Positions 16,668-25,113 of a DNA stretch of 64,000 nucleotides are shown piece after piece. The DNA is from Leptospiraceae bacterium. GTDB lineage: Bacteria; Spirochaetota; Leptospiria; Leptospirales; Leptospiraceae. The DNA lies in the NCBI GenBank assembly GCA_024233865.1, contig JACKPA010000008.1, positions 206,501-270,500 on the forward strand, given 5' to 3'. A program made the translations under genes and the position numbers. A model generated the notes under the pieces. It ran no database searches, had not been told where the DNA came from, and saw only the letters and a program-made list of their open reading frames with translations. Each line of letters opens with the position of its first letter. Within the stretch, counting starts at the first letter, position 1.

Positions 16668-19325
16668 ATGAATTTACAACAAGCATTAGAAAATTTAGAG
16701 ACTCGTAAAAGAAAATTGAGCGATGAAGATTATAAAGAATTATTGAAAAAAATTGAAAATTCACAAGATGATCGAATTAAAGTTATTAAATGGGAAATGC
16801 CTTATAAATTTGCAAAGATGTATTTTGAAAGGAAATATGATATTGAATGTAATTTTGAATTAAAATTTGCAGAAGATTCGTCAGTAAAACAATCAATTAT
16901 TGAGCAGCATAAGCAAATACCTAGTAGTGATACTATAAAAGCTATAAAACTTGGTGACCAATGGACTATTACTGGTTTTGATGATAAAAAAGCATTTAAG
17001 GTCGAAACTCTTGATGTTAAATTAGATAAGAAATTGTTGGAGAAATTGAAAGAATATGATCCGGAGGATCCGGAGGATGATGATATAGATATAATTCAAT
17101 TATGTGCCCAAAAGATAGTTCGTACTGTTAAAGATGGAAAAATTAAAGATGTGATAAGGGAAGTTTTAGATAGTGCAAAACTTATTATGGAGGTTGAAAC
17201 TCAAACTGATGGAAGTATTAGAGGAAAAAATTTATCGATTACCAAGCCTGTTGATATCGATGGAGATAAAGTTTATAAAGATGGAATACATAAGTTATAC
17301 TATGAACTTGACGATCGGTTTATAAAAAAAGAGAAAGGGTTGTTGAAAAGTTTGTTAAAATGTTATATAAACTTTGTCATAATAAATGAAGGATTACAAA
17401 CTGATGGTTGGATAAGGAATGAATATCTTTCTGAGAACAATCAGAACAGAAAAAATTTTCCTTTGGTATATTTTTTTTCCTTCTATTCAGTATGCGATCG
17501 AAAATATATCAAAGAGTATTTTGATTCAGAAACTATGGCTAAAAAATATATCAAAAAGGCTAGATCGCTAGGTATCATAAACTTTAAAAATATAAATAAT
17601 TATTTGCAATTACAGCATTTAATACATGAATATGGGGATAAAGAATTAATTGGTGAGTATTGGAAGACTGTGGTACAAGCCCTTTTTCAGGTAAGTAATT
17701 CATTAAATAAGAATATTTTGTTAAATGTATCAGGGCATCTTGCAGAGTTAGTAAGAATTCAAAGCATACTTCAACTACATTCCGATCCTAGTAAAGGTGG
17801 CATAAGGCATTATTATGATGTTAAAGGTATCAACAGAGAAGTTGCGAATACTTTAAGAGGTACTGATATTGACATACTAGTAAAAGATAAATATTCTACT
17901 AACGAATTTTGGCTTGAGGTTAAAGATGCAGAAAAATCTTATGATGGAAGGATTCAGTCACAAATTGTCGGAATGAGTATGTTTCTCAGACAAAACGTAA
18001 AGGACGATTTGTATAATTTTTATGAGCAAGAAAAACAGCAAAAAGGACTTAGAACAAAAATTATTCAAGCGTTATTTTTTTCATGGAAGTATAAGGATCT
18101 TTTAAAAAAATTTGAAACGATTAAAGATGAATGGTTAGAAGAGGCTTTTAAAATAATAGCTACGATTATAAGGAAAAATCAATTATTCAAAGACTATAGT
18201 TCAAAGCAAAAATTTAAAAAATTGTTAACTGCACATGAAAATTTTAATCAAGCATCACGATACAATATACAGTATATAATCGACTGCTATAAAGAATTGA
18301 TGGGAAAAAAGCACCTTACAGAAATTGGATTAAAGCCTTATGAGATAAATGAGTTATTTGAATTCTTTGGAGATCAACCAATTTCTTCTAGTAAATACGA
18401 TACAAAGAATATTGGTTCATATGTATTTTTGAATTATCAAAGTATGAAAGAAAAAGGTTTAGTAGATTTTACTAAAGCATGGTTTGAAGACTATTTACTT
18501 AAAACTCCAGGCTGGCAAATAAAATCTCTTGGAAAATCAAATGAACATATTATATACAATATAATATTCTACCATACTAACCAAAAAACGAAAAAGAAAA
18601 TTGTTTTTGCACGAAATGTTGGTAGCGTCCAAGGTAATTTTATAATATCATTTCTGAACTCATTAAATTACATGGATGACTCTGCATTCAATGATCCCAT
18701 TATTACATTAGGTAGCATTATTGAAAGCCAAGGACTTAAAGATGAATTAAACTTGAAGATTAGCATTCAAGACGATCAAGCAATCCAATTTCTTGAAATT
18801 ATTTTAGGTTTAAAGAAAAAAGATATAAATGACAATCTAGTAGTGGATGAGGATCGTATTATAGAATTTACAAGGTATTTGTGTGATTTTTGTTATTATA
18901 TGTCTACACAAGGGGGGAATAACCAAAAAACTGCAAAAGATAATTTGAAAATGCTTTTAGAGGACTATAGTAAATATATATCTGAGAATGTAACTTTGAT
19001 TATGGATGATGGAGAGAAAAAATCATTTTTTAAAAATCAGTTTGAGGATGACATAGAATCTGGCTTCACAGCAGATATTCGATGCTGTGATAATTGTTAT
19101 GATGAAGCCTTAGTGAAATATCCTTCTTTAAAGGGTAACGAGGAATTTCAGCAAAGTTCTATACTATTGAGTGATTTTCTGAGTGGATCACCAAGAATAA
19201 ATTACTTTTTTTCAGAAGACGATATGAAAAAATATATAGAAACTATTCTTTGCCCAAATTGCAACAAACCTCTTACGTGGGATAAAAATATTTGGGCATA
19301 CAATGTAGAAGAAGATGAAGGTTGA
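16668..19325 (+). CDS. Large PD-(D/E)XK-like protein with zinc knuckle
   Basis: An 885-residue cytoplasmic protein with no recognised full-length family. Around residues 358-432 it shows a good PD-(D/E)XK nuclease signature: HLAELVRIQSIL (Glu360), GTDIDILV (Asp400/402), FWLEVKD (Glu417, Lys419) and a trailing RIQSQ (Gln430). Near the C-terminus two CxxC pairs (Cys807/Cys810 and Cys862/Cys865) suggest a zinc ribbon. The rest is largely helical, with an Asp/Glu-rich patch near 130-141. AAGGATGTAAGAG precedes the ATG. The region is visibly AT-richer than the rpoBC block. It could be a new restriction-like or abortive-infection effector; that is inference from the fold motif and the neighbourhood. 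Confidence 0.65.
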   Translation: MNLQQALENLETRKRKLSDEDYKELLKKIENSQDDRIKVIKWEMPYKFAKMYFERKYDIECNFELKFAEDSSVKQSIIEQHKQIPSSDTIKAIKLGDQWTITGFDDKKAFKVETLDVKLDKKLLEKLKEYDPEDPEDDDIDIIQLCAQKIVRTVKDGKIKDVIREVLDSAKLIMEVETQTDGSIRGKNLSITKPVDIDGDKVYKDGIHKLYYELDDRFIKKEKGLLKSLLKCYINFVIINEGLQTDGWIRNEYLSENNQNRKNFPLVYFFSFYSVCDRKYIKEYFDSETMAKKYIKKARSLGIINFKNINNYLQLQHLIHEYGDKELIGEYWKTVVQALFQVSNSLNKNILLNVSGHLAELVRIQSILQLHSDPSKGGIRHYYDVKGINREVANTLRGTDIDILVKDKYSTNEFWLEVKDAEKSYDGRIQSQIVGMSMFLRQNVKDDLYNFYEQEKQQKGLRTKIIQALFFSWKYKDLLKKFETIKDEWLEEAFKIIATIIRKNQLFKDYSSKQKFKKLLTAHENFNQASRYNIQYIIDCYKELMGKKHLTEIGLKPYEINELFEFFGDQPISSSKYDTKNIGSYVFLNYQSMKEKGLVDFTKAWFEDYLLKTPGWQIKSLGKSNEHIIYNIIFYHTNQKTKKKIVFARNVGSVQGNFIISFLNSLNYMDDSAFNDPIITLGSIIESQGLKDELNLKISIQDDQAIQFLEIILGLKKKDINDNLVVDEDRIIEFTRYLCDFCYYMSTQGGNNQKTAKDNLKMLLEDYSKYISENVTLIMDDGEKKSFFKNQFEDDIESGFTADIRCCDNCYDEALVKYPSLKGNEEFQQSSILLSDFLSGSPRINYFFSEDDMKKYIETILCPNCNKPLTWDKNIWAYNVEEDEG

Positions 19326-19402
19326 CATTTTCATTAATTTATCAGAACTATCAAATGAGTTTCGATTTTAGGGAAAGCATAACAGAAAGAGATTGATCCA
19401 AG

Positions 19403-19437
19403 GTGCAAAGTGCATTAATGGTGCAATAAGCTAAATG
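19403..19437 (+). repeat. 35-base direct repeat, left copy
   Basis: The 35 bases at 19403-19437 match 21575-21609 at 31 positions; both contain GCAAAGTGCATT and end AATAAGCTAAATG. The two copies bracket the three genes between 19460 and 21406. This may mark the borders of a cassette or a duplication scar. Confidence 0.7.
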
Positions 19438-19459
19438 AAATCATGTTTGTATTTTAATC

Positions 19460-19987
19460 ATGGTAAAGAAAAAAAATGTTTCCAAAAAGAAAACAAGCAA
19501 TCGAAAATCTTTATCACCACATAATCAACCTATAAAAATCGAAAATCAATGTTTTTATATCATACATCCAAAACATAGAGACGGGAAAGACCCGGATGCT
19601 TCTCAATGGATCATTTCAGAAGATGAAGAGAAGCAGTGTTTTGCAACAACGCTTAGTTGTGCTTGGATTATTCCCGAAAATGTCGAAAATTTATGCAAAG
19701 AAGGTCAGTTTGGATGGGGAATTAAAACTGGCTCAAAAAAAACTTTGGAGTATTTGGGGCATATAGGCAAAAATAGAGGACAGAAAAAAGTTAAACTCGC
19801 CAAGTTTAGAAACGAGAAACAAATTAAACAAGGAAATTGGCATGGATACCCTGCTAATTATTTGGAAAATAGTCAAGACATTCCACCGGAATTTATTCTT
19901 AAAATATGGAAAAATGAGGGTTACATAAACAAATCGATCATGTCTAAGATTAAGAAGGGGAAACCATGCAAGCAAATACAAGAATAA
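19460..19987 (+). CDS. Unknown 175-residue protein
   Basis: Not recognised. The first 25 residues are Lys-rich and disordered (MVKKKNVSKKKTSNRKSL). The rest looks globular, with conserved-looking stretches CFYIIHPKHRDGKDPD, TTLSCAWIIPENV, GQFGWGIK and WHGYPANYLENSQDIPPEF. There is no signal peptide and no obvious catalytic triad. The ribosome binding site is weak. Its last 22 bases overlap the start of the next gene in another frame, so the two are translationally coupled and probably act together. Confidence 0.6.
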   Translation: MVKKKNVSKKKTSNRKSLSPHNQPIKIENQCFYIIHPKHRDGKDPDASQWIISEDEEKQCFATTLSCAWIIPENVENLCKEGQFGWGIKTGSKKTLEYLGHIGKNRGQKKVKLAKFRNEKQIKQGNWHGYPANYLENSQDIPPEFILKIWKNEGYINKSIMSKIKKGKPCKQIQE

Positions 19988-21051
19988 AGCCAATTACTAT
20001 ACAAATAAAGGGAGATTATTGGGATTCTTACATCTATGGGGGGAAATTGTATTTGTGGAACTTTAACCAGGATATAGAAATCATTGTATGGGATAAGCTA
20101 ATCGAAAATTTAAGTAAAAAAGAGGAAGAAAAAAGTGTATTGAGACATGCATTTATAAACTGCAAAGACCTTTCATACAAGAGATTAACATCAGAAAAAC
20201 TGTCTGATGCACTAGGAAGCTTAACCCAAAAAAGCATTACTATAACTAAAGAATATTTAAAAAGTCACACAATTAAAACCATTAAAAAGCCTCTAAAGTG
20301 CTTACCTACCGGAATCGAATTTACAGAAGATGAAGTGTATATAGCAGATGAATCTGGGTTTTATAAAACAGATAGAGATTTTACAAAGCCTAAGAAAATG
20401 TGGGATTGCAGATTATTATCGATCAAGAGCAATTACTATAAAAGTAAAAGAGTTTCTTTGTCGGCAGGTAGTGAAGGGCTTTTTGAATATGATGATTTGA
20501 TTAATAATGGTGATAAGGATGGAAAAAAAGTAGAAAAAAACATACATCAAATCACCGAAAAACATTCATCCTTCTCAGATTGGTTGTACGATGGCATTTA
20601 CAATACATCAATAAACCCTTATTCTTCTTTTTGGTTTAATTTTACAAACAAAAAAGAGCCAAAATTAATACAAGAAAAAGATATTTTTAAAAAACAGTCC
20701 TGTCAATATATAAGTTGGGGTTATAAGGATAAAATTTATGGAGTATCTAATGATGGTATGGAAGAAGTGTCTATAAAAAATGGAAAAAATTTTGATGCTC
20801 ATTCACGAAAGCCGGTCTTAAATGGATTTTTGAATCAAAAACCAATTTCTGCAGGAGTTGGAGAGTTCGGAAAAGCAATTGAATATGAAAACGGCTTAGT
20901 TGTTGTTTTGGATAATAATGAACATTACAAAATAGCTAGTGATAAAATATGTAATTGGAGGTTATTTAATAGATCAAAGAAATACCTTAATCAATTACAT
21001 GTAGTTTTCGAGGATAAAGTAGTTGTATATTCTTTAAATTCTTGGAAATAG
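19966..21051 (+). CDS. Unknown 361-residue beta-rich protein
   Basis: Not recognised. The protein is rich in short beta strands with recurring patterns such as GIEFTEDEVYIADESGFYKT, SLSAGSEGLFEYDD and QYISWGYKDKIYGVSNDGM, which would suit a beta-propeller or similar repeat fold. No signal peptide or membrane segment is present. The ATG is inside the previous gene, preceded by GAAGGGGAAACC. A partner or binding role for the 175-residue protein is inferred only from the overlap. Confidence 0.6.
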   Translation: MQANTRIKPITIQIKGDYWDSYIYGGKLYLWNFNQDIEIIVWDKLIENLSKKEEEKSVLRHAFINCKDLSYKRLTSEKLSDALGSLTQKSITITKEYLKSHTIKTIKKPLKCLPTGIEFTEDEVYIADESGFYKTDRDFTKPKKMWDCRLLSIKSNYYKSKRVSLSAGSEGLFEYDDLINNGDKDGKKVEKNIHQITEKHSSFSDWLYDGIYNTSINPYSSFWFNFTNKKEPKLIQEKDIFKKQSCQYISWGYKDKIYGVSNDGMEEVSIKNGKNFDAHSRKPVLNGFLNQKPISAGVGEFGKAIEYENGLVVVLDNNEHYKIASDKICNWRLFNRSKKYLNQLHVVFEDKVVVYSLNSWK

Positions 21052-21160
21052 CTTGGAGATAAGGAAAAGCTTGTTTTAGCAAACAGAAAAAAGCATATTG
21101 ATGCAAAGTAGCGAGTTTATTTCAGATTTTGGCTTTCCGCATAACCATGAGGCTTCCGAA

Positions 21161-21406
21161 ATGAGCATAGAAACATGCGGTATTTGTGGAAATAAGGACT
21201 TATCAACCAAAAAAGTAGAAAAAGTTTTAAGGGGTGGTTATAACACAACTATAGTAAAAGTTGATATAATTGCCTGTAATCAATGTGGAGAAAGATACTA
21301 CACACCTGAAACGATCAGATATTTTGAAAGGATCAGAAAAGAACTAAAAAGCTGCATAGGGATAAAGCAATTTAAAAAGGTTGGAGTTGTTTATCAGGTT
21401 GCTTGA
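21161..21406 (+). CDS. YgiT-type zinc-finger protein
   Basis: An 81-residue protein with two CxxC pairs, CGICG and CNQCGERYYTPET, the YgiT/MqsA N-terminal zinc-finger layout, commonly an antitoxin. The start at 21161 (MSIETCGICG) is chosen because GAGG lies eight bases upstream and the family usually starts just before the first CxxC; an in-frame TTG/ATG at 21098/21101 would add 20 residues with no family character. The usual DUF4258 or MqsR toxin is not adjacent. The protein could regulate the cluster or be an orphan antitoxin. Confidence 0.65.
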   Translation: MSIETCGICGNKDLSTKKVEKVLRGGYNTTIVKVDIIACNQCGERYYTPETIRYFERIRKELKSCIGIKQFKKVGVVYQVA

Positions 21407-21574
21407 GTGAGACAGAAAGAACGAGGATGTTCTCGCTACACGTTTGTCGCTTTTTCCAGTTAGAGAATTCCAGAAGCTATTCAAATTGGCGTAGATTTCT
21501 TAAAGAATAAATGAGTAGTGCCAGTTTTACTGATGGACATTTATCAGTTTGTTTTGAAGTAGACGCAGGTTTGG

Positions 21575-21609
21575 TTGCAAAGTGCATTGATGGAGAAATA
21601 AGCTAAATG
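21575..21609 (+). repeat. 35-base direct repeat, right copy
   Basis: Partner of the copy at 19403-19437, with four mismatches in 35 bases and the same orientation. It lies just before the left copy of another dispersed repeat (21619-21730). Confidence 0.7.
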
Positions 21610-21618
21610 TTAGACTAT

Positions 21619-21730
21619 CGAGCTGACTTCGGGCTTTTATTTTCCACTCATGGGAAAAAGAGCAAACCCGATGTTGGAATTTGGAATTGTAAAAAGCAAC
21701 TGCTAAAAAACCGCTTCCAGGTCAGGGTCA
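21619..21730 (+). repeat. Dispersed repeat, copy A
   Basis: This non-coding stretch is related to 22867-22950 (copy B) and 23014-23090 (copy C). Copies A and B share AAAAAGCAACTGCTAAAAAA and CTTCCAGGTCAGGGTCAA. Copies A and C share CGAGCTGA, GGGCTTT and CACTCATGG. Together the copies flank the Rpn-like gene on both sides. The rest of the 404-base gap at 21407-21810 shows nothing else. Confidence 0.75.
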
Positions 21731-21810
21731 ATGAGTTGCACATCCAAAGCTTCTTGTGTAAAGATTTTTCAAAAAACAGCGTTTCAACTTGAAAAAAGTT
21801 CCCCAACTTC

Positions 21811-22788
21811 TCATTTATTCAACCGCTTGATAAGCCAATCAAGCTTTTTCTCCGAAATGGAAATAACCTTAAGAATGGTCTCTTTCTCCATTCCAAATTG
21901 AATCATGTTGATGGCTGTTTTTAGCTCAATTTTTCGTTGTCCTCTACTCTGTCCTTTGCTTAATCCGATTTTAGTCCCTTGCTCATAACCGGTTTTAGCT
22001 CCTTGCTCATAACCGGTTTTAGCTCCTTGCTCATAACCGGTTTTAGCTCCTTGCTCATAACCGGTTTTAGCTCCTTGCTCATAACCAAACTTGCTACCTT
22101 CGTCAAAAAACTTAGATTTTAAACCAAAAACTTCTGCCATTTCTTCGGCTCTCTTTTCCAAACCACGTAGTTTTATACCTTTTTCCTTTGCTACTTTCAT
22201 AACTTCATCTCCATATAACAATATAACCTGGGTTAAAATATAATCCTCACTCTCGTTTTCTAATACCCATTTTATAAAATCCTTTCGCTCTTTTTTTCCG
22301 GCAAATATCTTTAAATATTTAATCTCTTTTTCTAAATCGTCTTCGATTTCCGAAATAACTAGAACTCTTACATCTATGATGCATAGACCTTTTACTACAT
22401 ACAAGCCTTTTTTCTCAATCTCCGGTTTGGCAATTTTGAATATTAGATTTGGTCTATCCGTACAGACTAAAGTATAGGTTAAATTTTTGAAGTAATCAAT
22501 CTTCTTTTCTCTAAGCAAAAGTGCGTTACTGTAATATCCGATCTTATAAATATCCTCCATTACAAAAGTATCATCTTCGGATTTGAAATCAAGAATATTG
22601 TATTTTTGAAAATAAGTGAAAATGATAACATGGTCTTTGATTGGTTTTTCTGCTTCGATAATAAGAACATCAATTTTTCGAGGGAGCCTGTGTATTGCAA
22701 ACTCTGGTTTGACAATGGCGAACTCCTCAAAATATGTTTTGATGGCATCTTTAAAAGCCTCATCAAGTCCTTTGGATTGTTTTTTCAT
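21811..22788 (-). CDS. Rpn-like PD-(D/E)XK protein with 8-residue repeats
   Basis: A 325-residue protein of the Rpn/putative-transposase type. Residues about 35-75 contain LPRKIDVLIIEAEKPIK and YNILDFKSEDD, a PD-(D/E)XK pattern with Asp in place of the more usual Glu (D-F-K). The C-terminal part has five units of GYEQGAKT and ends in a helix-turn-helix-like segment (MEKETILKVISISEKKLDWL). Proteins of this family are often numerous per genome; E. coli RpnA promotes recA-independent recombination. Flanking repeat copies suggest the gene arrived or was duplicated with its surroundings. The gene looks intact. Confidence 0.7.
   Translation of the reverse strand: MKKQSKGLDEAFKDAIKTYFEEFAIVKPEFAIHRLPRKIDVLIIEAEKPIKDHVIIFTYFQKYNILDFKSEDDTFVMEDIYKIGYYSNALLLREKKIDYFKNLTYTLVCTDRPNLIFKIAKPEIEKKGLYVVKGLCIIDVRVLVISEIEDDLEKEIKYLKIFAGKKERKDFIKWVLENESEDYILTQVILLYGDEVMKVAKEKGIKLRGLEKRAEEMAEVFGLKSKFFDEGSKFGYEQGAKTGYEQGAKTGYEQGAKTGYEQGAKTGYEQGTKIGLSKGQSRGQRKIELKTAINMIQFGMEKETILKVISISEKKLDWLIKRLNK
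21971..22086 (-). repeat. 24-base tandem repeat inside Rpn-like gene
   Basis: Five units of a 24-base sequence (core CCTTGCTCATAACCGGTTTT on the plus strand) encode GYEQGAKT. Middle units look identical, so the array probably expands and contracts in frame. It sits between the nuclease-like part and the C-terminal helical end and may act as a linker. Confidence 0.9.
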
Positions 22789-22866
22789 ATATGGCTTTAG
22801 TTATAATGGGGTTTAATTTTTTGCAAGGAAAAATCCTTTTTATTAATGAGACCTTGCTACCTATTG

Positions 22867-23090
22867 CCATGGGAAAAAGATCAAGCCTGATGCTGGAATC
22901 TTGGACTATAAAAAAGCAACTGCTAAAAAACCACTTCCAGGTCAGGGTCAACTTTCTTGACGGATTTTGTTTTGTGATAACTTGTGGAATTATAAAGGAA
23001 ACTTGCTTTGAAACGAGCTGATTTTGGGCTTTGGCTTTTCACTCATGGAAAAATAGCAAGCCTGATGATGGAATCTTGGATTGTAAAATT
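22867..23090 (+). repeat. Dispersed repeat, copies B and C
   Basis: Copy B (22867-22950) and copy C (23014-23090) lie on the upstream side of the Rpn-like gene and match copy A (21619-21730) on its other side. B and C also share GCCTGATG followed by TGGAATCTTGGA. They fill most of the 360-base gap between the Rpn-like gene and the second UPF0175 gene. Confidence 0.75.
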
Positions 23091-23148
23091 TGTAATTTTA
23101 TGCAAAAACTCTCTTGATTTCTTTATAGTAAAGATTCAAAGTAGAAGT

Positions 23149-23421
23149 ATGAAAACAAGAACACTACTTTTAGAAATCCCAAATGATGCATTTCTCGCAA
23201 TAAACGAACCTGAAAATGAGCTTCTGGAATGGATAAAACTTGTTATCTCGATTCAATTTTACAAAAAAGGGAAACTTACCATCGGTAAGGCGGCACAGCT
23301 AGCAAATTTAACTCGATTTGAATTTGAAAATCTATTGGTAAAAAACGGTTTTCCCATTTCTAACCTTTTACATTTTTTAAAAGAAATACTGTTTATCTTA
23401 GTAATTATCGAAAGATATTAA
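23149..23421 (+). CDS. UPF0175 family antitoxin, second copy, odd C-terminus
   Basis: The 90-residue frame from ATG 23149 reads MKTRTLLLEIPNDAF ... KGKLTIGKAAQLANLTRFEF ... KNGFPISN, a good UPF0175 core. The frame is open upstream to 23008, but that part is repeat copy C and not family-like. After PISN the sequence turns hydrophobic (LLHFLKEILFILVIIERY), unlike the acidic end expected, so a frameshift near 23365 is possible. No toxin follows; the next gene is an ADP-ribosylglycohydrolase. Confidence 0.65.
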   Translation: MKTRTLLLEIPNDAFLAINEPENELLEWIKLVISIQFYKKGKLTIGKAAQLANLTRFEFENLLVKNGFPISNLLHFLKEILFILVIIERY

Positions 23422-23524
23422 AGAGTGAAAATGTTTCGGACGGAAAAATCAGCAACCATATTCAGGAGATCACGAACCAAAAGGTTGATCGAATATGATG
23501 TGAATTATGTAATGAGGTGCCATT

Positions 23525-24502
23525 ATGAAAACCAATTCTACCAAAAATAAACAGCTAATCCAATCTGGAATATTCGGGTTCTGTATTGGTGACGCATTAG
23601 GCGTTCCCGTAGAGTTCAAATCCAGAAACACCATCAAAAAAAATCCTCTCACAGATATGATAGGATTCGGAACTCACAATCAACCACCAGGAACATGGTC
23701 AGATGACAGCTCTCTAGCACTGTGTTTGGCAGAAAGTTTAACCAAAGGTTACGACTTACAAGATATTGCAAAAAATTTCTACAAATGGTATGAGGAAGGA
23801 TACTGGGGAGCACATGGAGAAGTCTTTGATATTGGCGGCACAACGGAAGAGGCTATCCTAAACATAGAAGAAGGTTGTAAAGCGGAAGAAGCAGGCGGAA
23901 CGAGCGAGCACGATAATGGAAACGGGTCTTTGATGAGAATATTGCCTTTGGTATTTTACATCGACAAAAAAGTTACTGATGAAAAAGAAAAATACCAAAT
24001 CATAAAGGATGTTTCATCTATCACCCATGGACACATTAGGTCTGTAATATCTTGTTATATTTATATAGACCTTTGCTTGAGCATAATGAAAGGTTTAGAT
24101 TTTAAACAAAGCTATGAGCAAGTAGTCAAAGAACAAGAAAAATATATAGCTTATATGAACGGAAGGGACACACAAGAATTCAAACGCATTTTTACAGGGA
24201 ATATTCACGATCTAAAAGAAGAAGAAATCAAGTCCGGTGGATATGTGATTCACACTTTGGAGGCTTCGCTTTGGTGTTTAATGAATACAAAATCTTACAG
24301 TGAAGCAGTGCTAAAAGCAGTGAATTTGGGAGATGATACGGACACAACCGGAGTGGTGACCGGTGGATTGGCAGGCTTATACTATGGAATGGAAGATATT
24401 CCTAAAGAGTGGGTCGAAAAGATGGCTAAGAAAGATGAAATATTTGATTTGTGTGATCGGTTGTTTAAGAGTTACTACCAAGACGAAGGGAAAAGTTCAT
24501 AG
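23525..24502 (+). CDS. ADP-ribosylglycohydrolase (DraG family)
   Basis: A 325-residue enzyme expected to remove ADP-ribose from proteins, nucleic acids or small molecules. Metal-binding and family motifs are all present: GFCIGDALGVPVEF at residues about 16-29, TWSDDSS, NGNGSLMRILPL, SITHGH and LGDDTDTTGVVTGGLAG near residues 275-291, the Asp pairs that bind two Mg ions. GAGG precedes the ATG. No ADP-ribosyltransferase is adjacent, so the substrate is unknown; in islands like this such enzymes occur both in defence loci and as cargo. Confidence 0.9.
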   Translation: MKTNSTKNKQLIQSGIFGFCIGDALGVPVEFKSRNTIKKNPLTDMIGFGTHNQPPGTWSDDSSLALCLAESLTKGYDLQDIAKNFYKWYEEGYWGAHGEVFDIGGTTEEAILNIEEGCKAEEAGGTSEHDNGNGSLMRILPLVFYIDKKVTDEKEKYQIIKDVSSITHGHIRSVISCYIYIDLCLSIMKGLDFKQSYEQVVKEQEKYIAYMNGRDTQEFKRIFTGNIHDLKEEEIKSGGYVIHTLEASLWCLMNTKSYSEAVLKAVNLGDDTDTTGVVTGGLAGLYYGMEDIPKEWVEKMAKKDEIFDLCDRLFKSYYQDEGKSS

Positions 24503-24596
24503 TATTCCGGTGTCTTGAAGGTCTGCTCATACAATTCTTTCTTGTCTTCCAAGTCAATTTTGTATGTTATTTCGGAAAGGAGTTCTATGATGCTGT

Positions 24597-24626
24597 TTGG
24601 AAGATATTAGAAAAATCTTGGAATAA
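24597..24626 (+). pseudogene. Last 9 codons of a lost Rpn gene
   Basis: The bases encode LEDIRKILE and a stop, identical in protein to the end of the Rpn gene at 26048-26938. The following DNA up to the first Mod start is also almost the same as the DNA between that Rpn gene and the second Mod. So an Rpn gene once stood upstream of the first Mod too, and all but its end has been deleted. Confidence 0.75.
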
Positions 24627-25113
24627 CAAAATATATTTTTGATGACATATTAATAGATAGCTAAACATTAGAAATTAAGGTATGCCAACTTTACACTGGA
24701 TAGGAAAAGAAAAAGTTATCAATCACCATTTGGATGTTCCGTTTAAAGTATTGGAGCACTCCTACGGTTTTGACAAAGGTAAACAAACCAAGCATGAAAC
24801 CAAAAGTGGTAATAAAATAATTCATGGGGATAACTTAGAAGCACTTAAAGCCTTATTACCCGAATACGAAGGAAAAATTAAGTGTATTTACATTGACCCA
24901 CCATACAATACCGGAAACGAAGGATGGGTTTACAATGACAATGTAAATGATCCGAAAATCAAAAAATGGCTGGGACAAGTAGTTGGCAAAGAAAGCGAAG
25001 ATTTAAGCCGACACGATAAATGGCTTTGTATGATGTATCCAAGACTTAAACTACTTCATAAATTGTTAGCTGATGATGGCGTAATTTTTATCAGTATTGA
25101 TGATAATGAACAG
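24597..25113 (+). repeat. 517-base direct repeat, left copy (Rpn tail plus Mod N-terminus)
   Basis: These bases repeat at 26909-27425 with an offset of 2312 and only a handful of mismatches. They cover the last Rpn codons, the spacer and the first roughly 145 codons of Mod. A second short block, 25748-25836 against 28111-28199, is identical by eye and covers the FAGSGTTAHA motif. Between the blocks the sequences are unrelated. Confidence 0.9.

Noticed and set aside
21971..22086. CRISPR array
   Set aside because: The 24-base units are contiguous with no spacers and lie in frame inside a coding sequence.
23008..23148. Upstream extension of the second UPF0175 gene
   Set aside because: These codons fall in dispersed repeat copy C and show no family similarity; the family start is ATG 23149.
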